The notes: a model not told the origin generated them from the letters alone. A DNA stretch of 64,000 bases from Brassica napus (GCF_020379485.1 NW_026014717.1:1-64000); one strand, 5' to 3'. Numbered from the stretch's first letter, positions 9,872 to 25,587 are shown. Numbers and translations are program-made.

Positions 9872-12800
9872 TCTATACTAATAAAAGGGACCTTTTGAGG
9901 CTCCATAGAGCGTCCACATCAGCAAAAAAAACTTCTCCCGAAAGATGACACGTGGCATAAAATATAGTTTACATTTTGATATTACTAAATAATATGTAAA
10001 CATACAGCTTAAAAAATAGAAAAACTACATTAAACATATGTAAAATTGCCATTTTTCACTTTAAAAAGACGGTTTATCTCCATAATGTAACATTACCGTT
10101 TTGTAAAAAAAACAAAAAACATTATATATAATTTCGAAAATAATAAATATATGTAAAAATACAACATAAAAATAGAAATACTACATTAAACATATGTAAG
10201 ATTATCATTTTACATTTTTATTTTAAAAAAATAATATGTAAATATACAACATAAAAAATGGGAAAACTACATTAAACATATGTAAGATTACCATTTTTCA
10301 CTAAAAAAGATGGCTTATCTCCATAATGTAACATTACTATTTTGTAAAAAAAAACATTATATATAATTTCGAAAAGCGTCCACATCAGCAAAAAAAACTT
10401 CTCCCGAAAGATGACACGTGGCATAAAATATAGTTTTATATTTTAATATTACTAAATAATATGTAAACATACAACATAAAAAATAGAAAAACTACACTAA
10501 ACATATGTAAAATTGCCATTTTTCACTTTAAAAATATGGTTTATCTCCATAATGTAACATTACCGTTTTGTAAAAAAAAAACAAAAAACATTATATATAA
10601 TTTCGAAAATAATAAATATATGTAAAAATACAACATAAAAAATAGAAATACTACATTAAACATATGTAAGATTACCATTTTCCATTTTTATTTTTAAAAA
10701 ATAATATGTAAACATACAACATACAAAATGGAAAAACTACATTAAACATATGTAAGATTACCATTTTTCACTAAAAAAGATGGCTTATTTCCATAATGTA
10801 ACATTACTATTTTGTAAAAAAAAACATTATATATAATTTCGAAAATAATAAATAATATGTAAACACTAATAAAATGGATCTTTTGAGGCTCCATAGAGCG
10901 TCCACATCAGTAAAAAAAACTTCTCCCGAAAGATGACACGTGGCATAAAATATAGTTTTACATTTTAATATTACTAATTTTCGAAAATTATAAATAATAT
11001 GTAAACATACAGCATAAAAAATAGAAAAACTACATTAAACATATGTAAAATTACCATTTTTCACTTAAAAAAAAGACGGTTTATCTCCATAATGTAACAT
11101 TACCGTTTTGTAAAAAAAACAACAAACATTATATATAATTTCGAAAATAATAAATATATGTAAAAATACAACATAAAAAATAGAAATACTACATCAAACA
11201 TATGTAAGATTACCATTTTACATTTTTATTTTTAAAAAATAATATGTAAACATACAACATAAAAAATGGAAAAACTACATTAAACATATGTAAGATTACC
11301 GTTTTTCACTAAAAAAGACGGCTTATCTTCATAATGTAACATTACTATTTTGTAAAAAAAACATTATATATAATTTCGAAAATAATAAATAATATGTAAA
11401 CACTAATAAAAGGGACCTTTTGAGGCTCCATAGAGCGTCCACTTCAGTAAAAAAAACTTCTCCCGAAGGATGACATGTGGCATAAAATATAGTTTTACAT
11501 TTTAATATTATTAATTTTCGAAAATTATAAATAATATGTAAACATACAGCATAAAAAATAGAAAAACTACATTAAACATATGTAAAATTGCCATTTTTCA
11601 CTTAAAAAAAAAGACGGTTTATTTCCATAATGTAGCATTACCGTTTTGTAAAAAAAAACAAAAAACATTATATATAATTTTGAAAATAATAAATATATGT
11701 AAAAATACAACATAAAAAATAGAAATACTACATTAAACATATGTAAGATTACCATTTTACATTTTTATTTTTAATAAATAATATGTAAACATACAACATA
11801 AAAAATGAAAAAACTACATTAAACATATGTAAGATTACTATTTTTCACTAAAAAAGACGGCTTATCTCCATAATATAACATTACTATTTTGTAAAAAAAA
11901 ACATTATATATAATTTCGAAAATAATAAATAATATGTAAACATACAACATAAAAAATAGAAATATTACATTAAACATATGTAAGATTACCATTTTACATT
12001 TAAAAATAACAATAATATGTAACATACAACATAAAAAAATGGAAAAACTACATAAAACATATGTAAGATTACCATTTTTCACAGAAAACGGCTTATCTCC
12101 ATAATGTAACATTACCATTTTATAAAAAAGAAAAAAAACATAAATATAACTATTTAACTATTTGTCCAAGTTCTTCTATTAAACATTGCCGTTTTACATT
12201 AAAAATGAAAAAAAAACATTAAGATTTAAACATTTATCTTAAAAATATAAAATATAGATATTAACTAAATATAAAGTATAAGAAAGAGAAATACTCAATA
12301 TATAGAAAAATAAATAATAAGTAAATATTAAAAATATATAAATATATGAATTATATATATAATAATAAGGAAATGCACAATTTTTAAAATATGGAAAGAG
12401 TACATTAAATATTAAACATCTATCTTAAAATGTAAAATATAGATATCAAGTAAATAGAAAGTATAAGAAAAAGAAATACACTAACTTAAAAACAATGGAA
12501 AAAGTATATTAATATTTAAACATCTATCTTAAAATGTAAAATATAGATATTACGCAAATAGAAAGTATAAGAAAAGGAAATACAAAATTTGAAAAAATGG
12601 AAAAAATACATTAGTATTTAAACATCTATCTTAAAATGTAAATCTATCTTAAAATATAAAATTATTAGTAAATAGAGAGTATAAGAAATAGAAATACACA
12701 ATATAAAGAAAAATAAATAATAAGTAAATATATAATATAAGTAAATACGCAATTTAAAAATGGAAAATTACGTTAAGATTTAAAAATATATCTTAAAATT

Positions 12801-14892
12801 TAAAATATAGATATTACTTAAATAGAAAATATAACAAATGGAAATATACAATTTAAAGAAAATGGAAAATGTACATTAAGATTTAAACATCTATCTTAAA
12901 ATGTAAAATAGAGATATTAAGTAAATAAAAAGTACAAGAAATGGAAATACATATACAGGAAAATAAATAATAAGTAAATAATATAAATATATAATATATG
13001 AATTATATATATAATAATAAGTAAATACACAATTGTTTTTTTAAAAAATGGAAAAATTTCATTAAGCATTAAACATCTATCTTAAAATGTAAAATATATA
13101 AAGTAAATACACAATTTAAAAAAATTAAAAAAATACATTAAGATTTAAATATCTATTTTAAAATATAAAATATAGATATTACGTAAATAAAAATATAAGA
13201 AATGGAAATAAACATTTTAAAAATAAAAAAGTACATTAAGATTTAAACATCTATCTTAAAATGTACATCTATCTTAAAATGGTAGTAAATTATATAAAAA
13301 TGAAAATATCACATTAAACAAAAAAATAAAAATGTATAGTTTTACATCAAGAAAGTCCCTATAAAATTCATTATTCCATCAACATCAACCTCACACTATC
13401 ATGTAAAACTTCAAAGCACTCGAGCAAAAAAATGGTTCCACCATCAACTCTTGCCGTCCCAAAAACCTTTAATGACCTTGAAAGAAATTTTTTATAACAA
13501 CGAATTTTTTGTTAGGTGGATTCATTGTTGGGAAACCCGCAACTTCCAAAAGCCAAACTTATTGATGAGAATTGAATTGCTTTTCATAGACTCAAAGGTA
13601 TTCTTACAAATTTAAATTAATCTAATCCATAATTTTATTGTTAATATATTCATACTAACTCTTTCATGATCAAACCATTACAGTTAATAACCATTCAAGC
13701 GTTTATCCCGAAACACTTCTTTTCTCGCCGAATCAGGTATTGGTTCATGTTGGTTTAATATTGTTTTTGGTTTATTAACCGGTTTAGGATGGTCCTATTG
13801 TAAATATAATTTAAGTTGGTTTAGCATATATTATGCTTAAAATAAGTTAAATTAAATAATAGTAATATTATGTTTAAAATATAATTTTATAGAGTTTTCA
13901 AATATAGTTTACAGAACATTATAGGTGATGAATTTAATTTATTAAATTTGTTTATTACTTAAAACTAAGTTTTTTAAAAAAAAACATATTGAGTTATAAA
14001 TATCAATGTTGGATTGGTGAGTATAACATGAAGACAAAAATATAAATATTTCATTTTCAAGATAAGAAATTCAGTTTTTATTCAGTTACTCAATATATAA
14101 TATCTTAAATTATTTTTTTAAAAAATATACATAATTTATATATATAGATTAATCTTCCAAACTTAAACTATTATATTATATATGAATAATGTTTTTAAAT
14201 AAAAATAATTTCTGATTTAAAAAAAATAAAAATAACAAATGGTTATTTTCAAATAATGGATTAATTTACATTATACTATCATTTAACAAGTATTAGATAC
14301 GTTTTGATATATCATTATTTTTTATTTCCAGAAAAAAAAAATTGTTAAACATCAATATCATCTAGGTTAAGTATACTAACATCACAAATTCAAACATCAC
14401 AAATTCAAACATCACAAAAAATATTTACATAAACATTATAATACAATAATTTAATCAAAAAAATACAATTCAAAAAAAAAATATTCAAAAGAATAGTTGT
14501 ATACTTAATATTTGAAAATCAAAGATATATTTGCTAAAATTGTACTTACCCGGCCAAGGAGATCGACCATCTTTTTACGGATCGATCGATTGTTGAGCAT
14601 GTGGTTGATCCGAAAATACTCTGCAATTTAATTAAATATCTAAAACATTTATTCCAACACTCAACAGATAGTTTTGCTAAATATAATAACTAGATAGCCA
14701 ACAAAGTTACAAAAAAATATTTAAATAGTAAAAAATATGTTAATTTAACGTATTAAAATTTAAAAATAAATTTTAATTATGACATGCATCTTAACATTTA
14801 TATAAATATATATCATAACCTAAATATAAATAATTTAACAACTTAAATTAGAAAAAATAAAAATCCCGGGCGTAACCCGGGTTAATCCCTAG
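9872..14892 (+). mobile_element. Non-autonomous Helitron, about 5.0 kb
   Basis: The 5' end TCTATACTAATAAAAGGG lies at 9872, preceded by A. The 3' end is the hairpin CCCGGGCGTAACCCGGG (14865-14881) plus TTAATCCCTAG (CTAG 14889-14892), followed by T. The body contains internally repeated leader blocks (GAGCGTCCACATCAG at about 10376, 10896 and 11430), so several elements or tandem duplications may be fused here. About 12120-14880 aligns with 16720-19480. No Rep/helicase or captured gene was recognised. The stretch around 13340-13560 is of higher complexity but no open frame persists. Confidence 0.7.
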
Positions 14893-15418
14893 TCTATACT
14901 ATTAAAAGTGAGCTTTTGAGGCTCCATAAGACGTCCACATCAGCAGAAAAAACTTATTGTAAAAAATGACACGTGGCATTAACAAAAAATAAAAATAAAA
15001 ATACATATAAAGAAAAATAAATAATAAGTAAATATATAATATAAGAAATAGAAATATCACATTAAACAATAATAGGTAATCTATACTAATAAAAAGAACC
15101 TTTTGAGGCTCCATAGAGCGTCCACATCAGCATAAAATCATTATTCGAAAAGAAGCCATGTGGCATCATTACTACTATTATTACCTTATTACATTAAATC
15201 ACATTATTACCATTTAAATATATAAATATACAATATACGAAATATAAGTAAATATACATTTAAATATATAAATATATAATATGGGAAATATAAGTATATG
15301 TAAATTTAAATTTGTAAATATATAATATACAAAAAATAATAATAAGTAAGTACACAATTTAAAAAATGGAAATACTACATTAAACATTTATCTTAAAATG
15401 TAAAAATTAAATATATAA
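14893..15418 (+). mobile_element. Short Helitron 5'-end fragments in tandem
   Basis: TCTATACTATTAAAAGTG starts at 14893, directly after the CTAG of the previous element. A second start, TCTATACTAATAAAAAG, is at 15080. Both carry the GCGTCCACATCAGC-type leader and then AT-rich DNA. Neither has its own 3' hairpin before the next 5' end at 15419. Confidence 0.6.
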
Positions 15419-18400
15419 TCTATACTAATAAAAGAGACCTTTTGAGGCTCCATAGAGCGTCCACATCAGCGAAAAAAAATTCTCCCGAAAAATGACACGT
15501 GGCATAAAATATAGTTTTACATTTTAATATTACTAATTTTTGAAAATTATAAATAATACGTAAACATACAGCATACAAAATAGATAAACTACATTAAACA
15601 TATGTAAGATTACCTTTTTTCACTTAAAAAAAGACGGCTTATCTCTATAATGTAACATTACCTTTTTATAAAAAAAAAACAAAAAACATTATATAAAATT
15701 TCTAAAATAATATATATATGTAAACATACAACATAAAAAATAGAAATACTACACTAACCATATGTAAGATTACCATTTTATATTTTTTTTAAAAAAAAAT
15801 AATATGTAAACAGACAACATAAAAAATGGAAAAACTACATTAAACATATGTAAGATTACCATTTTTCACTAAAAAAAGACGGCTTATCTCTATAATATAA
15901 CATTACTATTTTGTAAAAAAAACATTATATATAATTTCGAAAATAATAAATAATATATAAACATACAACATAAAAAATAAAAATACTACATTAAACATAT
16001 GTAAGATTACCATTTCACATTTAAAAATAACAATAATATGTAAACATACAACATGAAAAAAATGGAAAAACTACATTAAACATATGTAAAATTACCATTT
16101 TTCACTTAAAAAAAACGACGGCTTATCTCCACAATGTAACATTACCGTTTTATAAAAAAAAAAACAAAAAACATTATATATAATCTCGAAAATAATAAAT
16201 ATATGTAAACATACAACATAAAAAATAGAAATACTACATTAAACATATGAACAAAAAACATTATATATAATCTCGAAAATAATAAATATATGAAAACATA
16301 CAACATAAAAAATGGAAATATTACACTAAACATATGTAAGATTACCATTTTACATTTTTATTTTTAAAAAATAATATGTAAACATACAACATGAAAAATG
16401 GAAAAACTACATTAAACATATGTAAGATTATCATTTTTCGATAAAAAAAAGACAGCATATTTCCATAATGTAACATTACTATTTTGTAAAAAAAAACATT
16501 ATATATAATTTCGAAAATAATAAATAATATGTAAACATACAGCATAAAAAATGGAAATACTACATTAAAAATATGTAAGATTACCATTTTACATTTAAAA
16601 TAACAATAATATGTAAACATACAACATAAAAAAATGGAAAAACTACATTAAACATACGTAAGATTACCATTTTTCACTAAAAACGGCTTATCTCCATAAT
16701 GTAACATTACCATTTTATAAAAAAAGAAAAAAACATAAATATAACAATTTGACTATTTGTCCAAGTTCTTCTATTAAACATTGCCGTTTTACATTAAAAA
16801 TGAAAAAAAACATTAAGATTTAAACATCTATCTTAAAATATAAAATATAGATATTAACTAAATATAAAGTATAAGAAAGAAAAATACTCAATATATAGAA
16901 AAATAAATAATAAGTAAATATTATAAATATATAAATACATGAATTATATATACAATAATAAGTAAATGCACAATTTTTAAAATATGGAAAGAGTACATTA
17001 AATATTAAACATCTATCTTAAAATGTAAAATATAGATATTAAGTAAATAAAAAGTATAAGAAAAAGAAAAAGAAATACACAACTTAAAAACAATGGAAAA
17101 AGTACGTTAATATTTAAACATCTATTTTAAAATGTAAAATATAGATATTACGCAAATAGAGAGTATAAGAAAAGGAAATACACAATTTAAAAAAAAATGG
17201 AAAAAGTACATTAGTATTTAAACAACTATATTAAAATGTAAATCTATCTTAAAATATAAAATTATTAGTAAATAGAAATTATAAGAAATAGAAATACACA
17301 ATATAAAGAAAAATAAATAATACGTAAATATATAATATAAGTAAATACGCAATTTAAAAATAGAAAATTACATTAAGATTTAAAAATATATCTTAAAATT
17401 TAAAATATAGATATTACGTAAATAGAAAGTATAACAAATGGAAATATACAATTTAAAGAAAATGGAAAATGTCCATTAAGATTTAAACATCTATCTTAAA
17501 ATGTAAAATAGAGATATTAAGTAAATAAAAAGTACAAGAAATGGAAATACATATACAGCAAAATAAATAATAAGTAAATAATGTAAATATATAATATATG
17601 AATTATATATATAATAATAAGTAAATACACAATTTTTTTTAAAGAATGGAAAAAGTTCATTAAGCATTAAACATCTATCTTAAAATGTAAACTATATAAT
17701 ATAAGTAAATACACAATTTAAAAAAAATGGAAAAAGTACATTAAGATTTAAATATCTATTTTAAAATATAAAATATAGATATTACGTAAATAAAAAATAT
17801 AAGAAATGGATATAAACATTTTAAAAAATAGAAAAAGTACATTAAGATTTAAACATCTATCTTAACATGTACATCTATCTTAAAATGGTAGTAAATTATA
17901 TAAAAATGGAAATACCACATTAAACAAAAAAAGTAAAAAAATATAGTTTTACATCAAGAAAGTCCATATAAAATTCATTATTCCATCACCATCAACCTCA
18001 CACTATCAAGGAAAACTTCAAAGCACTCGAGCAAAAAAATGGTTCCACCATCAACTCTTGCCGTCCCAAAAACCTTTAATGACCTTGAAAGAGATTTTTT
18101 ATAACAACGAACTTTTAGTTAGGTGGATTCATTGTTGGGAAACCCGCAACTTCCAAAAGCCAAACTTATTCATGGGAATTGAATTGCTTTTCATAGACTC
18201 AAAGATATTCTTACAAATTTAAATTAATCTAATCCATAATTTTATTGTTAATATTCATACTACCTCTTTCATGATCAAACCATTACAGTTAATAACCATT
18301 CAAGCGTTTATCCCGAAACATTTTTTTCCTCGCCGAATCAGGTATTAGTTCATGTTGGTTTACTATTATTTTTGGTTTATTAACCGGTTTAGGAAGGTCC

Positions 18401-19480
18401 TATTGTAAATATAATTTAAGTTGGTTTAGCATATATTATGCTTAAAATAACTTAAATTAAATAATAGTAATATTATGCTTAAAATATAATTTTAGAGAGT
18501 TTTCAAATATAGTTTACAGAACATTATAGGTGATAAATTTAATTTATTAAATTCGTTTATTACTTAAAGCTAAGTTTTTTTAAAAACATACTAAGTTATA
18601 AATATCAATGCTGGATTGGTGAGTATAACATGAAGACAAAAATATAAATATTTAATTTTCAAGATAAGAAATTCAGCTTTTATTCAGTTACTCAATATAT
18701 AATATCTTAAATTATTTTTTTAAATATACATAATTTATATATATAGATTAATCTTCTAAACTTAAATTATTATATTATATATGAATAATGTTTTTAAATA
18801 AAAATAATTTCTGATTTAAAAAAAAATAAAAACAACAAATGGTTATTTTTAAATAATGGATGTAATTTACATTATACTATCATTTAACAAGTATTAGATA
18901 CGTTTTGATATATCATTATTTTCTATTTCCAGAAAAAAATAAATTGTTAAACATCAATATCATCTAGGTTATGTATACTAACATCACAAATTTAAACATC
19001 ACAAAACAATATTTACATAAACATTATAATACAATAATTTAATCAAAAAATACAATTCAAAAAAACAATATTCAAAATAATAGTTACATACTTAATATTT
19101 GAAAATCAAAGATATTTTTGCTAAAATTGTACTTACCTGGCCAAGGAGATCGGCCATCTTTTTACGGATCGATCGATTGTTGAGCATGTGGTCGATCCGA
19201 AAATACTTGGCAGTTTGATTAAATATCTAAAACATTTGTTCCAACACTCAACAGATAGTTTTGCTAAATATGATAACTAGATAGCCAACAAAATTACAAA
19301 AAAAAATTTAAATAGTAGAAAATATATTAATTTAACGTGTTAAAATTTAAAAATAAATTTTAATTATGACATGCATCTTAACATTTATATAAATATATAT
19401 CATAACCTAAATATAAATAATTTAACAACTTAAATTAGAGAAAAATAAAAATCTCGGGCGTAGCCCGGGTTAATCCCTAG
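15419..19480 (+). mobile_element. Non-autonomous Helitron, about 4.1 kb
   Basis: The 5' end TCTATACTAATAAAAGAG is at 15419. The 3' end has the hairpin CTCGGGCGTAGCCCGGG followed by TTAATCCCTAG (CTAG 19477-19480) and then T. The 3' two thirds is closely similar to 12120-14892, including the 13340-13560 block (here about 17950-18150). There is no coding evidence. The last 925 bp corresponds to positions 1-957 in the duplicated copy. Confidence 0.7.
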
Positions 19481-19813
19481 TCTATACTAATAAAAGGGAC
19501 CTTTTGAGACTTCATAGAGCGTCCATATCAGCAAAAAAAATTCTTCCAAAATATGACATGTGGCATTATTATTTAAAAAATAGAAAACAAATCTATACTA
19601 ATAAAAGGGACCTTTTGAGACTCAATAGAGCGTCCACATCAGCGAAAAAAATTCTCCCAAAATATGACATGTGGCATTATTATTTAAAAAATAGAAAATA
19701 AATCTATACTAATAAAAGGGATCTTTTGAGGCTCCGTAGAGCGTCCACATCAGCAAAAAAAACTTCTCTCGAAAGATGACACGTGGCATAAAATATAGTT
19801 TTTCATTTTAACA
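19481..19813 (+). repeat. Ladder of Helitron 5' termini, copy 2
   Basis: 5' ends start at 19481, 19592 and 19703 (period 111 bp), matching the ladder at 958-1290. A repetitive open frame across the first two units is an artefact of the tandem repeat. Confidence 0.7.
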
Positions 19814-22800
19814 TTACTAATTTTCGAAAATTATAAATAATATGTAAACATACAGCATAAAAAATGGAAAAACTATATCAAACATATGTAAAATTACCAT
19901 TTTTTCACTTAAAAAAAAGACGGCTTATCTCCATAATGTAATATTACCGTTTTATAAAAAAAAAACAAAAAAACATTATATATAATTTCGAAAATAATAA
20001 ATATATGTAAACATACAATATAAAAAATGGAAATACTACATTAAACATATGTAAGATTACCATTTTACATTTTTATTTTTTAAAAATAATATGTAAACAT
20101 ACAACATAAAAAATGGAAAAACTACATTAAACATATGTAAGATTACCATTTTTCACTAAAAAAAAAGACGGCTTATCTCCATAATGTAACATTACTATTT
20201 TGTAAAAAAAAAATTATATATAATTTCAAAAATAATAAATAATATGTAAACATACAACATAAAAACGGAAATACTACATTAAACATATGTAAGATTACCA
20301 TTTTACATAAAAATAACAATAATATGTAAACATACAACATAAAAAAAATGGAAAAACTACATTAAACATATGTAAGATTATCATTTTTCACTAAAAAAAC
20401 GGCTTATCTCCATAATGTAACATTACAATTTAAGATTACCATTTTTCACTAAAAAAATATATGTAAGATTACCATTTTTCACTAAAAAAACATTATATAT
20501 AATTTCGAAAATAATAAATAAAATGCAAACATACAACATAAAAAATGGAAATACTACATTAAACATATGTAAGATTACCATTTTACATAAAAATAACAAT
20601 AATATGTAAACATACAACATAAAAAATGGAAAAACTACATTAAACATATGTAAGATTACCATTTTTCACTAAAAAAGGGCTTATCTCCGTAATGTAACAT
20701 TACAATTTTATAAAAAAAAAAAAAACATAAATATAACTATTTGACTATTTGTCCAGGTTCTTCTATTAAACATTGCCGTTTTACATTAAAAATGGAAAAA
20801 AAACATTAAGAGACCTTTAAATATAAACATTAAGTAAATACACAATATAAAAAATAGAAAAACTATACTAATAAAAAGAGACCTTTTGAGCCTCCATGGA
20901 GCGTCCACATCAGCTAAAAAAATTCTCTCAAATTATGACATGTGATATTATTATTTAAAAAATAAAAAATAAATAATAAGTAAATTTGCAATATAAGAAA
21001 AAAATATATAATAAGTAAATAAACAATATAAGAAATAGAAACATTGCATTAAACAATAATAAGTAAATATACAATATAAGAAAAAATAAATAATAAGTAA
21101 ATATATAATATAATAAATAGAAATATTACATTAAACATCTATCATAATATTATCATTTGATATAAAAACCAAAAAAAATTAGAATAAGTAAATATACAAT
21201 TGAGAAATGAAAAACTAAATTAAACATCTATAAAATAATAACTAAATACAAAATATAAGAAATCGAAATATTATACTAAACATTATCGTATTAAACATTA
21301 TCTTATTAATAGAATAAGTAAATATAAAAGATAAGAAAAATAAATAATAAGTAAATATAGTATATAAGAAATAAAAATATAACATTAAATATATATCGTA
21401 ATATTATCATTGATATAAAAATAAAAAATAAGAAAATATAAACATTAAGTAAATACACAATATAAAAAATAGAAAAACTATACTAATAAAAAGAGACCTT
21501 TTGAGCCTCCATAGAGCGTCCACATCAGCTAAAAAAATTCTCCCAAAATATGACATGTGGCATTATTATTTAAACAATAGAAAATAAATAATAAGTAAAT
21601 TTGCAATATAAGAAAAAATATATAATAAGTAAATAAACAATATAAGAAATAGAAACATTGCATTAAACAATAATAAGTAAATATACAATACAATGAAAAA
21701 TAAATAATAAGTAAATATAGAATATAATAAATAGAAATATTACATTAAACATCTATCATAATATTATCATTTGATATAAAAAAAAAAAAAATTAGAATAA
21801 GTAAATATACAATTGAGAAATGAAAAACTAAATTAAACATCTATAAAATAATAACTAAATACAAAATATAAGAAATCGAAATATTATACTAAACATTATC
21901 GTATTAAACATTATCTTATTAATAGAATAAGTAAATATAAAAGATAAAAAAAATAAATAATAAATAAATATAGTATATAAGAAATAAAAATATTACATTA
22001 AATATATATCTTAATATTATCATTGATATAAAAATAAAAAATAAGAAAAGATAAACATTAAGTAAATACACAATATAAAAAATGAAAAAACTAAATTAAA
22101 CATATATCTGAAAAATGTAGAGTTAAATAAATAAATGTAAATTTACATTATAAAAATATTACACTAAACATCAATTATAATATTAAAATAAGTAAATATA
22201 AAATATAAGAAAAATAAATTATAAGTAAATATACTATATAAGAAATACAAGTATTATATTAAACATCTATCGTAATATTAGAATAAGTAAATATACAGTA
22301 TAAGGAAAAATACAAAATAAGTAAATATACAATTTTAGAACTGGAAAAACTAAATTAAACCTCTATCTGGAAAATGTATAGTAAAATAAATAATTAGTAA
22401 ATATAGACTATAAGACATAAAAAATATGGATCATCTTTTTTGGAGAGTTAATCCTAAAATGGAGGATCACCAATTTGCGTGGATATTATGGTATATTTGG
22501 AAAGGTCGAAACAACAAAGTTTTTAGCAATTTGGATGTTGATCCAAGAGATACGCTTAAACATATATCATAATATTATCATTTGATATAAAAGCAAGAAA
22601 ATTAGAATAAGTAAATATACAATATATAAAATGGAAAAAGTAAATTAAACATATATATGAAAATGTATAGTTAAATAAATAATAAGTGAATATGCAATAT
22701 AAAAATATTACACTAAACATTTATTATAATATTACAATAAGTAAATATAAAACATAAAAAATAATAAGTAAATATAAAATATAAGAAATAAAAAAAATAC

Positions 22801-23780
22801 ATTAAACATCTATCTGAAAAATATATTATAAAATAAATAACAAGTAAATATATAATATAAGAAATATAAATATTACTTTAAACATCTATCGTAATATTAC
22901 AATTTGATATAAAAGAAAAATAATTAGATAAGTAAATATACAATATAAGAAATAGAAACACTACATTAAACATCTATCTGAAAAATGTATAGTTTTACAT
23001 TTTTATTATTTCCAAATATTTTATAAGTAAATATACAATATAAGTAAAACAAGCATACAATATATGTAACAGAAACGTACAATATAAGAAATATAAATAT
23101 CACATTAAACCTCTATCATAATACTATTATTTGGTATAAAAGGAAGAAAATTAAAATAAATAAATATACAATATAAAAAAAATAAAAAATAGGTAAAATA
23201 TAATTAAAAAATTGAAAAACTAAATTAAACATCTCTCTGAAAAAAATGTTTAGTAAAATGAATAATAAGTAAATATACAATTTAACAAAAATATTATATT
23301 AAACATCTATAGTAATATTAGAATTAATAAATATACAATATAAGGAAAAATACACAATAAGTAAATATACAATATTATAACTGAAAAAAAACTAAATTAA
23401 AAATCAATCTGAAAAATGTATAGTAAAATAAATAATAATTAAGTATATTTATTTTGACAACATTAATTAAGTATAAGAAATAAAAATATTACATTAAGCA
23501 TCTATCATAACATTAGAATAAAAAAAAGTAAATATATAATATAAGAAAAAATAAATACTAAGTAATTATACAATATAAGAAATAAAAACTAACATCAAAC
23601 ATCTATCTGAAAATGTATTTTTTTACATTTTTATTATTTACAAATACTTTTATAAGTAAATATATATACAATATATGAAGAAATAAATAGTAAGTAAATA
23701 TGCAGTATAAGAGATAGAAATGTTACATATTATAATAAGTAAAAATATAAGAAAAAATAACTAATTAGTAAATATAGAAT
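19814..23780 (+). other. AT-rich Helitron-derived body, copy 2, no host gene
   Basis: Repeats 1291-5281 with a small number of substitutions and indels. 5'-terminus-like starts occur at 20863 and 21478. Only the LINE fragment at 22426-22572 stands out. Confidence 0.6.
22426..22572 (+). pseudogene. LINE reverse-transcriptase fragment, copy 2
   Basis: The same 48-residue frame as at 3924-4070, including FAWILWYIWKGRNNKVF. I see no change between the two copies, in line with a recent duplication. Confidence 0.5.
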
Positions 23781-23880
23781 TGTGGGAACCGAAATTCGCA
23801 CTGTCGATTTCCGTTTAAATAAGGAAACCAGGAAAAACCTAATTTCCCAGAGGTCCCGGATATCTGTTGATACCACACGC
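23781..23880 (+). mobile_element. LTR 5' fragment joined to clpP, copy 2
   Basis: Matches 5282-5381, with a few substitutions near its end (ATATCTGTTGATACC against ATAACTGCTGATACC). It is cut at the same base as copy 1. Confidence 0.75.
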
Positions 23881-23892
23881 TATTATATCATC

Positions 23893-24051
23893 AGGGTAAT
23901 GATCCATCAACCCGCTAGTTCGTTTTATGAGGCACAAACGGGAGAAGTTATCTTGGAAGCGGAAGAACTACTAAAACTTCGCGAAACCATCACAAGGGTT
24001 TATGTACAAAGAACGGGCAAACCTATATGGGTTGTATCCGAAGACATGGAA
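23893..24051 (+). pseudogene. clpP1: Chloroplast clpP fragment in nuclear DNA, copy 2
   Basis: Same plastid-derived fragment as at 5394-5552, with motifs [16 protein letters not shown] and [15 protein letters not shown]. It keeps LLKLRE, the residue expected of plastid ClpP, so copy 1 carries the derived change. It continues in frame from the LTR piece (frame 23782-24063). Confidence 0.85.
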
Positions 24052-24052
24052 A

Positions 24053-24093
24053 AAATGAGCTAATCTAACAATAAAAATTAGATTAGCTCATTT
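24053..24093. repeat. 16-bp inverted repeat after clpP, copy 2
   Basis: Same perfect hairpin as 5554-5594, unchanged in both arms. Confidence 0.8.
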
Positions 24094-24250
24094 AAAATAA
24101 AAAAAATATCAAAATATCTACATTGCAGAAATGAAAATAGTCTATTAAAGCTATCTTAACAATTCTAATAAGAAATTTACACAACTGTAATACGATTTTG
24201 GTTGAATACCATAATATCAAACAATTTCATTTTAAATTTTTTAAAAGAAT

Positions 24251-25587
24251 TGTGGGAACCGAAATTCGCACTGTCGATTTCCGTTTAAATAAGGAAACCA
24301 GGAAAAACCTAATTTCCCAGAGGTTCCGGATATCTGCTAATACCACACGCCAAGCAATCAGAACACAATAATGCAACGATAAAGTATAAGAAATCGAAAA
24401 GAGAGCAAAGTAGATCTTATTCCGAATTCGCGTTTGAGCGTTACAACAAGGTAAGAGCCTGGGCTACGAGAGCTGTCGGCGAGATTCCTAGTTCTAAAAC
24501 CCTAAGACGGCAATAACCTAGTTGAGCCGCAGCTCGAATAACAAAAACGAAAATATGCCTAATTGTTCCAAGTGCTAAGTTTGCTCTGAAAAAGTTCTCC
24601 CTTATGCCTCTCGCCTAGGACCCCTTATATACTGACTCCAAGGTCGGTTTACGCCTTTCCTCTTCTGCCCTTAAGCCACCATAGCATAAAAATGGAGATA
24701 TTCCATTTTTTCCGATCTTCGTAATTATCTTCAAAATTTCGTATTTATCTGCGGAAACTTGACATTTATCTTCCCTTGTGGACCAAGCGTAAACCGACAT
24801 GCGGTTTACGGGCTGTTGGTTAAGAAATCATAAGTTGGGCTTCGAGTCGTGTCTTAGGTCCCTTTGGGCCGTCTTTCGACTTGAAGCGTTTATTACGGTT
24901 TCTTTCGATAAAGAATGAACTTTCCGCCGGTTTTACGGTAAAGTTTGATTGATAACTTAAAAATGGCGGGGAACGTGAGATAGGTTCGCTACGGTATTCG
25001 GGAGATAGCATCGAAGGGTAGACGAGAATGCATGGACTGATGTCGTATCAACGTTTCGGAAGAGCTCGATCGCTATGTAGCGACCGAACTTTGGTTCGAA
25101 CTCGGTCGCTACGTAGCGACCGAGCTCCGGCTCGAGCTCGGTCGCTATGTAGCGACCGAGCGGAATGGGCGTTTGGTCGTTATGTAGCGACTGAGCTTTG
25201 GCTCGAACTCGGTCGCTACGTAGCGACCGAGCGGAGCACGCGTTTGGTCGCTGCGTAACGATCTTTCTCGAGCTCTTGTTCGATGATTCGCGTTTCTTCC
25301 GCAAAGGTTTTTCGTAAAGAAGAATCTATTTCGAAAATATATTTGTCGAAGAATTTTTCTACGTTTTTTCTTCTTCGGGGATTTGGACGTTAACTTCGTC
25401 GTAACCGTTTTTGACCCCAACAAGAATAAAACATACGAATCCGGCGCGTAGCACCGGAATACCACTAGTATTAGTCTAATTCGAGAAATCTAACTTAGAG
25501 ATATACTCATACATATCATTTCCCACCTTTTCCCTAAATCTTACTCTATTCACATTCAAATTCCGATTGCGGGTTTTATCTCCCACA
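24251..25587 (+). mobile_element. Complete LTR, copy 2
   Basis: TGTGGGA...TCCCACA LTR of 1337 bp, equal in length to copy 1 (5753-7089), followed by the same GGCTCTGTCTGTGG primer-binding-like region and the same truncated internal stub. Confidence 0.8.
25067..25263. repeat. Tandem palindrome array, copy 2
   Basis: Six units of 35-36 bp with the core GGTCGCTACGTAGCGACC. The first unit here has TATGTAG where copy 1 has TACGTAG, a CpG-to-TpG type change as expected for methylated repeats. Confidence 0.9.
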